Of a stretch of DNA of 64,000 bases, positions 58,742 through 64,000 are shown one piece after another. This DNA is from Microvirga pakistanensis (lineage in GTDB: Bacteria > Pseudomonadota > Alphaproteobacteria > Rhizobiales > Beijerinckiaceae), in assembly GCF_004458765.1 (NCBI RefSeq), contig NZ_SPJX01000167.1:1-64000 (forward strand). Reading direction: 5' to 3'. The notes below the pieces were generated by a model. The model was not told the DNA's origin, did no database searches, and saw only the letters and a list, made by a program, of their open reading frames with translations. The translations under genes were made by a program, and so were the position numbers. Within the stretch, counting starts at the first letter, position 1, and every line of letters starts with the position of its first letter.

Positions 58742-59734
58742 GTGGAAACGGACGCCAGCATCACCTTGGAGCGGATCGAGGGTTTCATCACGGGCTTCTG
58801 GTGGATCCTGCCCAACCTCGGCATTGCCCTTGTGGTCTTCCTGATCTTCCTGGCCGTGGCCTGGGGCGTGCGTGCGGGTGTGTCCCGGTTCTTCCATCAT
58901 CGGGGCCGTCCCGATCTCGCAGCCCTTCTGGCTGGCTTTGCACGGTGGTCGATCATTGCGCTCGGCCTGCTTGTTGTCGCCACCATCGTGTTTCCCTCGG
59001 TCAAGCCTGCCGATGTGCTGGCAACCCTGGGCATTGGCTCGATTGCCATTGGCTTCGCCTTCAAGGACATCTTGCAGAATTGGCTGGCGGGACTTCTGAT
59101 CCTCCTGCGCCAGCCGTTCCGCCAAGGCGACCAGATCGTGGTCGGCAAGCACGAGGGAACGGTCGAGCGGATCGAGGCGCGCGCCACGCTGATCCGAACC
59201 TATGACGGCAAGCGGGTGATCATCCCCAACAGCAGCGTCTACACCGAGTCCGTGACCGTCAACACCGCGTTCGAGCGGCGCCGGAGCGAGTACGATGTGG
59301 GGATCGGATACGGAGACGATGTCAGGAAAGCCTGCGAGGTGATCCGCAACGTGCTCAAGGACGTGCCGGGCGTGGCGCCTGACCCAGCCCCTGAAGCCAT
59401 CCCATGGGAACTTGCTGGCTCGAGCATCAACATCCGGGTGCGCTGGTGGACCGAGCCGCACCAAGCCGACGTCGTGCATGCCCGTGGGGAAGTGATCTAT
59501 GCGGTCAGGGAGGCCCTGAGCAAGGCTGGGATCGACCTGCCGTTCCCCACGAATGTGGTGCTTCTGCATGACCAGACCGAGGAGGCCGACGGGGACCGCA
59601 CGCGCCAGCGCGAGGGCTGGCCTGCCGGCGACAACGCTCCAGCCCCGCGCCACCTGAATGAGGTGGTCATCGATGGCGGAGGCGAGCTTAAGGACGCCGG
59701 CAACGCTCCTCGATCTAGCCGCCGCCGCCATTGA
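58742..59734 (+). CDS. Small-conductance mechanosensitive channel (MscS family)
   Basis: A 330-aa membrane protein. GGAG precedes a GTG start at 58742. Hydrophobic segments: FWWILPNLGIALVVFLIFLA, WSIIALGLLVVATIVFPSVK, and the pore helix LATLGIGSIAIGFAFKDILQ, followed by NWLAGLLILLRQPFRQGDQI, the MscS hallmark. The cytoplasmic beta domain has GTVERIEARATLIRTYDGKR and VIIPNSSVYTESV. It releases solutes under osmotic downshock. It follows DUF421 by 114 bases in a membrane-stress cluster. The last 60 residues are Arg-rich and poorly conserved. Confidence 0.93.
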   Translation: METDASITLERIEGFITGFWWILPNLGIALVVFLIFLAVAWGVRAGVSRFFHHRGRPDLAALLAGFARWSIIALGLLVVATIVFPSVKPADVLATLGIGSIAIGFAFKDILQNWLAGLLILLRQPFRQGDQIVVGKHEGTVERIEARATLIRTYDGKRVIIPNSSVYTESVTVNTAFERRRSEYDVGIGYGDDVRKACEVIRNVLKDVPGVAPDPAPEAIPWELAGSSINIRVRWWTEPHQADVVHARGEVIYAVREALSKAGIDLPFPTNVVLLHDQTEEADGDRTRQREGWPAGDNAPAPRHLNEVVIDGGGELKDAGNAPRSSRRRH

Positions 59735-60038
59735 GGCGCGCATTCGCGGATCGATCCTTGTCTAACACCGGAACCGGGATCAGGGCGGCACATTGGTACG
59801 TTCATCGGCTGAGCCAGTTACCGGTCCGGCCGGGTTCGTGCGGGCACGGGCCCCTGGCCCCGGCTCCAACCGGCCCATGCCATCGGAACTCCGGCTCAAC
59901 CGATGCGGACTTCCTTGATCATCTACAATCGCTCCACCTGCTACAAAGCCAGTCCCTGTGGTGAATACAAGCTTTGCTCTCCGCAACGGTGTCGGGTGCC
60001 CACGTGACAAGCGCGAACACGCTGACAACTTACATCGG
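59735..60038. other. Intergenic stretch
   Basis: Between converging mscS-type and leftward genes. No hairpin with a T run and no small gene convinces me. Confidence 0.4.
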
Positions 60039-60518
60039 CTAAGAATTTCGCTCGTGCGTTCGATCCCCGGCGTCCACCTGACGCTCGACCATTGCGCTTA
60101 GGCGCTGATATGCGCCAAGGCCGATGACCAGCAGCGTTGCGGCAATCAGCAGGAAGGTTGGATAGAGCAGTTCCGTGACGCGCGTTGCGCTGACCCGAAA
60201 GACTGTCACCAGCGCTTCGAGGAAAATCGCGATGGCGATTGTGGAGATGAACTTGGTGAGGCTCCTGCGGGCCTCCGAGGCTATTCGACGCTCACGACCA
60301 TTCAACACCTCTTCCTCGATGAGGAACTTGGCGACATCGAAGACCGCAATTGAGATGATAACATACCCGACTGCCCCAAGAAGCGGCTCCGCAAGATGCT
60401 CTCCGGAGAGGGTGAAGGCTGCCACAAGCCGCCAGCATCCGAAGATGATCAGTCCGAGAGCAAGTAGCATCAGAACGGAACCTGCAAGGCCGAACATCAG
60501 GCGCGATAGAAGTTGCAT
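60039..60518 (-). CDS. Three-helix membrane protein, 159 aa
   Basis: Membrane segments lie at about residues 8-34 (LMFGLAGSVLMLLALGLIIF), 50-65 (VGYVIISIAVFDVAKFLIEE), 88-108 (FISTIAIAIFLEALVTVFRV) and 118-140 (FLLIAATLLVIGLGAYQRL). A cytoplasmic loop EEVLNGRERRIASEARRSLT separates the second and third. I have a sense that this belongs to a family of small inner-membrane proteins of oxidative-stress islands, but I cannot name it. It is first of a leftward series that may share control with the cytochrome genes. Confidence 0.65.
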   Translation of the reverse strand: MQLLSRLMFGLAGSVLMLLALGLIIFGCWRLVAAFTLSGEHLAEPLLGAVGYVIISIAVFDVAKFLIEEEVLNGRERRIASEARRSLTKFISTIAIAIFLEALVTVFRVSATRVTELLYPTFLLIAATLLVIGLGAYQRLSAMVERQVDAGDRTHERNS

Positions 60519-60606
60519 GCTCTCACCTCTCGTCGAAGTACTTGCGTACGCATTGAATCCGATTGGCGAGAAGAGGTGGGATCACAGGCTCATCGCGCCA
60601 GTACTC

Positions 60607-60786
60607 CTACAATGCCGCTCGATGACGGTGTCGGGCAATAATCCAGACGGCATGCACAATTCCCGGAATATAGCCTAGGATCGTCAGCAGGATGTTGAGC
60701 CAGAACTGACCTCCGAGGCCGACCGTGAAAAATACGCCGACGGGCGGAAGAAGGATGGCAAGGATAACGCGCAGAACATTGCCCAT
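60607..60786 (-). CDS. YqaE/Pmp3-family small membrane protein
   Basis: A 59-aa protein starting MGNVLRVILAILLPPVGVFF and continuing with TVGLGGQFWLNILLTILGYI, then PGIVHAVWIIAR, the exact pattern of YqaE/Pmp3 (two membrane helices with a conserved LPPxGVxx...GxxxxxNxxLTxxGYxPGxxHAxWxI). Such proteins respond to salt or low temperature and affect membrane potential. The ATG at 60786 is the family start; an upstream ATG (60810) is also in frame. Confidence 0.93.
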   Translation of the reverse strand: MGNVLRVILAILLPPVGVFFTVGLGGQFWLNILLTILGYIPGIVHAVWIIARHRHRAAL

Positions 60787-60831
60787 AACTTGCTCCAATC
60801 TGCGGAACAAAGCTCGTGAGAGCGGGAATAA

Positions 60832-61038
60832 TCAGTCCGAGACGCTCTCGACTGCGTAACCAGCGCTGTCGATCGCAAATACGACGATCTGCGGATCGGC
60901 GGATTCCGAAACCCGCACCTCGCCCTTGCCTGCATCGGCCTCAACGGAAGCATCCTCGCCAAGCCGCTGCCTGATTGCACGAGAGACGGCCGCCTCGCAG
61001 CCGCCGCAGGTCATTCCGGTCACCTTATAGGTCCTCAT
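60832..61038 (-). CDS. copZ: Copper chaperone CopZ-like (HMA domain)
   Basis: A 68-aa heavy-metal-associated domain. The copper loop is GMTCGGCEAAVSRAIRQRLG with both cysteines, then SVEADAGKGEVRVSESADP and VFAIDSAGYAVESV, completing the ferredoxin-like fold. It delivers Cu(I) to a copper ATPase or to oxidase assembly. Its place beside ctaG and a COX1-COX3 fusion supports a role in supplying copper to the terminal oxidase. Confidence 0.92.
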   Translation of the reverse strand: MRTYKVTGMTCGGCEAAVSRAIRQRLGEDASVEADAGKGEVRVSESADPQIVVFAIDSAGYAVESVSD

Positions 61039-61061
61039 GTCCTTGTCTCCTGTTCAGTCTG

Positions 61062-61295
61062 TTACGTTCGAGGAGATCCCGAGACCGCAAGCCGCGCGAG
61101 TTCCGTAGCGGTATTGCGGATATCGCCATCAGCGTAATCCCCAGCATTCGTTTGGGCCGGCGACACGGTTGGCTCAGAAAGCTTGCCACCATCCGTTACC
61201 GCAAAGGTGTAGGTCTGCCCTGTGGGTGTAAAGACGACAGCCAAGCCATCGTCTCTTCGCTCCAGCCGAAAGTCGTCCGTCTTCGGGGTGTTCAT
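61062..61295 (-). CDS. Hypothetical protein, 77 aa
   Basis: GGAGG precedes the ATG at 61295. The protein starts MNTPKTDDFRLERRDDGLAV, has VVFTPTGQTYTFAVTDGGKL and ends LARLAVSGSPRT. It looks like a small beta-rich soluble protein of unknown function. The longer in-frame start at 61577 gives an unlikely basic N-terminus. Between ctaG and copZ, so possibly part of the oxidase cluster. Confidence 0.6.
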   Translation of the reverse strand: MNTPKTDDFRLERRDDGLAVVFTPTGQTYTFAVTDGGKLSEPTVSPAQTNAGDYADGDIRNTATELARLAVSGSPRT

Positions 61296-61405
61296 GGGCT
61301 GCCTCCAGTTCATCTGCGAAAACTGCTTGGCAGGGAACTCATCATGGACAGCGGTGTTCCATTGGCCCCAGCGTACAGGCGGGCTGCGCACGTTGCAGCC
61401 TTCCT

Positions 61406-62344
61406 TTATGGCAGAACCCTCTTTGCATCCGCAGTTCGGGCGAATTCCGGGGGCGAGTGCGTCGGCTCCAGGAAACGGGCGGCGAGAGCAAGGCATGCCA
61501 GGAGATAGACCATGCCCATCGGAACGCCCATGAGCAGGCCGGCGAGTTGCTGATCCTCCAGAGCCCCCATTCCCCACGTCGCCGTCCGATTAAGGTACCA
61601 CTCATAAAGAGGATCGGGCGCGAAGGTAATCAGCGCACTGAGGAAGCCGCTATGAATCAGCGTCAGGAATCCGGCCGCGATACCGAACGCAACACCTGCG
61701 GTGCTTCGGGACGAGAGGGCCAGACTCTGCCAGAAGAGTAGACCTGTGCCGAAGAACGAGATGTGCTCAAGTGTATGGAGCAATGAGCTCTCGAGCGCTG
61801 CATCGAACAGCACCGGGGCATGCCAGACCCACAGAGCGACGCCGTGCATGATAGCGGCAGGCAAGGGCCGCAGAGACCAGGATAACGCTCTCGCGACCCA
61901 CCTCGCGCCGCGGGTTTGCACTGCCGTCGTGAGAAAGCCTCGTGGAAGCGCCCAGGGATAAGCAGCGCCCGGCAACCCGGCGAGAAGAAGCGGCGGCGCG
62001 ACCGCAACAAGGAGCGTGTGCTGTGCCATGTGCGCCGAGAACAGGGTCTCGCCAAGAGAATCCAGGGGCGAAATAAGGGAGAACACGAGGATGAGCTCAC
62101 CACCTATGAAAGCGCCGACACGAGGCATCGAGATGCCTCTGCCCCAACCGGCCTTGTTCCATAGGCGCAGTACACCACGTCCATAAAGCCAATGCACGAT
62201 GATGAGCGGCACCCATATCCAGGGGTCGAAGGTCCAGTGGTGCCATAGATCATCGGGTCCGATGGGCATGCCATCACCGTGGGCGGCCGCAGGACCGGCG
62301 GCAATGACAATCAGCAGGGGAAGAGCCAGGCAGCTCAACCGCAT
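61406..62344 (-). CDS. ctaG: Cytochrome c oxidase assembly protein, caa3-type CtaG
   Basis: A 312-aa membrane protein of the caa3_CtaG family (not the periplasmic Cox11 type). A signal-like first helix (MRLSCLALPLLIVIAAGPAA) precedes WHHWTFDPWIWVPLIIVHWL. Seven or so helices follow, with conserved His residues in FSAHMAQHTLLVAVAPPLLL and MHGVALWVWHAPVLFDAALE, then LEHISFFGTGLLFWQSL. It helps assemble copper into caa3-type oxidases. Its start overlaps the end of the preceding 121-aa gene by ten bases, placing it in one operon with the oxidase subunit gene upstream. Confidence 0.92.
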   Translation of the reverse strand: MRLSCLALPLLIVIAAGPAAAHGDGMPIGPDDLWHHWTFDPWIWVPLIIVHWLYGRGVLRLWNKAGWGRGISMPRVGAFIGGELILVFSLISPLDSLGETLFSAHMAQHTLLVAVAPPLLLAGLPGAAYPWALPRGFLTTAVQTRGARWVARALSWSLRPLPAAIMHGVALWVWHAPVLFDAALESSLLHTLEHISFFGTGLLFWQSLALSSRSTAGVAFGIAAGFLTLIHSGFLSALITFAPDPLYEWYLNRTATWGMGALEDQQLAGLLMGVPMGMVYLLACLALAARFLEPTHSPPEFARTADAKRVLP

Positions 62345-62700
62345 GGCGGCACCAGCAGGGCCGGGATGCCATTCCAGACGATGGCAACAAACGAAAGCCC
62401 GGCAATGGTCATGGTGGTATAGCGCATGAAGTCGTTGACGGGCTTGTCATCCCGCGAGTCATAGGCTGGACCTCTTCGCCGCAGCGCGAGAAAGAACACC
62501 AAGGCTGTCGCGAGAAGTGCGGCCAGCGTTATGCCTGTCACGACGAACGGGACGATGCCGATTCCCATGAGCTCCATCCCGGCGAACCGGCGGGCGCAGG
62601 CCAAGGAATTGAACACATAAACCAGCGTGAACTGGACCGCCCACACGAGAAGCCCGCCCGTCATGAACAGCGATTTGCGGATGAAATCGTTGTCGCCCAT
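62335..62700 (-). CDS. Small membrane protein of the oxidase operon, 121 aa
   Basis: Starts MGDNDFIRKSLFMTGGLLVW at 62700, five bases after the oxidase gene. Three membrane segments: GLLVWAVQFTLVYVFNSLAC, IVPFVVTGITLAALLATALV, and TIAGLSFVAIVWNGIPALLV. I do not recognise a named family; its place suggests an accessory or small subunit of the oxidase, like a subunit IV. Its stop overlaps the ctaG start. Confidence 0.75.
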   Translation of the reverse strand: MGDNDFIRKSLFMTGGLLVWAVQFTLVYVFNSLACARRFAGMELMGIGIVPFVVTGITLAALLATALVFFLALRRRGPAYDSRDDKPVNDFMRYTTMTIAGLSFVAIVWNGIPALLVPPCG

Positions 62701-62705
62701 CGCGC

Positions 62706-64000
62706 CTACCCCAGCAGTCGAGGAAAGGCATGGACGACAATCAGGCCGATGAGGCCCTGGACTGTCGCGTACTGCCACAGAAGTTGGGTGTTGTCGTAGG
62801 TGGCCCGTCGCACACCATTCAGTCGGCCGGACAGAGAGCGCGCGATGGTATAGAGCACCATGATGACGAGCACGGCAGCAAAGAAGCCCTGCCAGGCCGA
62901 TATGGTGTAAACCACCGCGCCATAGCCACTCTCTGACGGTCGAAGGCCCGTGGAGAGCTGTCCGAAGATCTCGAGGGTCACGGCTCCCACGAAGGTCGGG
63001 ATTGCCAGGAGGGCGAGCAGGCGCATCGGCCATGCGCTCCGCTCGGGCACACGGGCAAGGGAGCGCCCGCCGATGAACATCGCGGCGCTTCCGACAATGT
63101 AGAGCACGGCTGACGCGGCAGGCCAGCCGAGCGACGGCAGCCCGCCTGCCTGCGGCCACATCTCGGGGTTTACAGTCCAGAGAAAGAAGTAGGAGAACAG
63201 GAGACAGGCGAAGGTGGTCCCGGCCACCAGCTCGAGCACGATCATCGCCCAATAGGAATGGCTCATCGGGCCCGTAACATAGGTCGGCAAATGAAGGCCG
63301 CCGCCGATATCGACGGACGGAGAGCTTGGTCCCGGATCCGTGTCCCACATCCACCAGATCACCATGACAACGGCGAAAACGCCGCAGGTGAAGGCTGGAA
63401 TATAGAGCTTGACTGTCACGCCCAGGAAGAATGCCGCCGTGAACACCGCCGCCAGGACGGTCGGCCAGCTCGGACCCGGCATCTGCAGCACATATTGCGG
63501 CCGGGCATCAATGGGGCTCGTAATGATAGTCTCACGGCCACCCGTCGGAGCATTCGGCAGATAGTAGCGGCCCGCCTCCACGTCCCGCGCCAGGTTGGGC
63601 TGATCCCAAAGAGGCTCGCGGCTGGTAACAATGGGGATCGAGCGGGTCTGATAGTTGCCGCTCGGGAGCCACTCTAAGGTTCCGGCATTCCACACGTTGC
63701 CAGCATCGCCCTGGAAGGGCCGGAAGTTCTTGGCGAGATCGATCAGGAAGATCAGTACGCCGATCGCGATCATGTAGGCGCCGATGGTCGCGATCAGGTT
63801 GATGGGCCCCCACCCCATCTCGGCAAGGTACGTATAGTTGCGCCGGGGCATGCCCATCAGGCCTACGATATGCAAGGGGAAGAAGGTCACATTCACGCCA
63901 ATGAACATGAACCAGAACGACCACTTGCCGAGCCGCTCGGACAAAGGCCGCGTCGAGGCAGTGGGAGCCCAATAATAGAAGGCAGCGAAGATCGGAAACA
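62706..64000 (-). CDS. ctaD: Cytochrome c oxidase subunit I-III fusion, 3' part (runs off right edge)
   Basis: The frame is open from the right edge to a stop at 62706, about 431 codons. The N-terminal visible part is the end of subunit I: FPLHIVGLMGMPRRNYTYLA and WGPINLIATIGAYMIAIGVL (helices XI-XII). After a linker of about 130 residues the subunit III part follows: MSHSYWAMIVLELVAGTTFA, CLLFSYFFLWTVNPEMWPQ, and a tail with AWQGFFAAVLVIMVLYTIAR. Fused COX1-COX3 proteins are typical of caa3/ba3-like oxidases of some bacteria. The catalytic heme-copper residues lie in the part beyond the window. Followed by the 121-aa protein, ctaG and copZ. Confidence 0.9.
   Translation of the reverse strand, partial: FPIFAAFYYWAPTASTRPLSERLGKWSFWFMFIGVNVTFFPLHIVGLMGMPRRNYTYLAEMGWGPINLIATIGAYMIAIGVLIFLIDLAKNFRPFQGDAGNVWNAGTLEWLPSGNYQTRSIPIVTSREPLWDQPNLARDVEAGRYYLPNAPTGGRETIITSPIDARPQYVLQMPGPSWPTVLAAVFTAAFFLGVTVKLYIPAFTCGVFAVVMVIWWMWDTDPGPSSPSVDIGGGLHLPTYVTGPMSHSYWAMIVLELVAGTTFACLLFSYFFLWTVNPEMWPQAGGLPSLGWPAASAVLYIVGSAAMFIGGRSLARVPERSAWPMRLLALLAIPTFVGAVTLEIFGQLSTGLRPSESGYGAVVYTISAWQGFFAAVLVIMVLYTIARSLSGRLNGVRRATYDNTQLLWQYATVQGLIGLIVVHAFPRLLG

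Noticed and set aside
62335..63354. Long leftward frame of 339 codons
   Set aside because: Only its last 121 codons are real; the upstream part is an out-of-frame reading of the oxidase gene.
1..64000. CRISPR arrays, rRNA genes, replication origins, intact insertion sequences
   Set aside because: I looked for regular spaced repeats, rRNA stretches, iteron clusters and complete transposase genes and saw none; only a transposase tail remains at 2837-2917.

Overview
The window is a GC-rich chromosomal segment from an alphaproteobacterium, most likely Hyphomicrobiales. The signs are GcrA, the phoR-pstSCAB-phoU-phoB order, an HWE-family histidine kinase, a two-domain dCTP deaminase, ApaG, and B12 and iron loci of alphaproteobacterial type. 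Overall gene style resembles Microvirga/Methylobacterium, but the genus is an inference. The window holds about 60 supportable genes, no rRNA and no CRISPR. The only tRNA-like sequence is a truncated tRNA-Glu.

Bases 1-3126 are gene-poor and eroded: a cut-off gene, one hypothetical gene, an outer-membrane-like protein between two imperfect direct repeats, and a transposase tail. Bases 3127-7565 hold a tricarboxylate-type binding protein divergent from a TctD/TctE two-component system, which is coupled to a second binding protein. A perfect Pho-box-like direct repeat lies in front of tctD. After a SnoaL-like gene comes a maeB/pta C-terminal remnant that carries a small palindromic element in frame. 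Bases 8469-14681 are housekeeping: dcd, apaG, argE, and the overlapping argD-argF-hslO operon.

Bases 15191-22502 carry gcrA and the complete phosphate regulon on the minus strand, with a triple Pho box ahead of pstS. Next are a YbhN-type flippase and an orphan HWE kinase. A B12 locus follows: cobU, a BtuF-like protein, a cobalamin riboswitch and btuB. A lytic transglycosylase, an MFS transporter, rfbD, metZ and a DctPQM TRAP transporter take the window to about 37.8 kb.

Bases 37.9-49.2 kb mix small genes, a CHASE4-GGDEF-EAL protein, a membrane-anchored TIR protein divergent from a PGRP amidase, and a methyltransferase divergent from an iron/siderophore-type ABC transporter. At 49484-49537 the 3' part of a tRNA-Glu(CTC) gene is stranded, as expected at one end of an integrated element. 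To its right is foreign-looking DNA with an S24-type repressor that lacks both catalytic residues, matching 18-bp operators, and two unknown genes. Beyond these are Uma2 and small unknown genes. Then comes a membrane-stress cluster (K+ channel with zinc ribbon, TrkA_C protein, DUF2254, YetF, MscS, YqaE, CopZ), and finally a terminal-oxidase cluster (CtaG, a 121-aa membrane protein, a COX1-COX3 fusion running off the end). The best leads for something undescribed are the regulator/two-gene module beside the tRNA scar, the TIR-amidase pair and the palindromic element in the maeB remnant.
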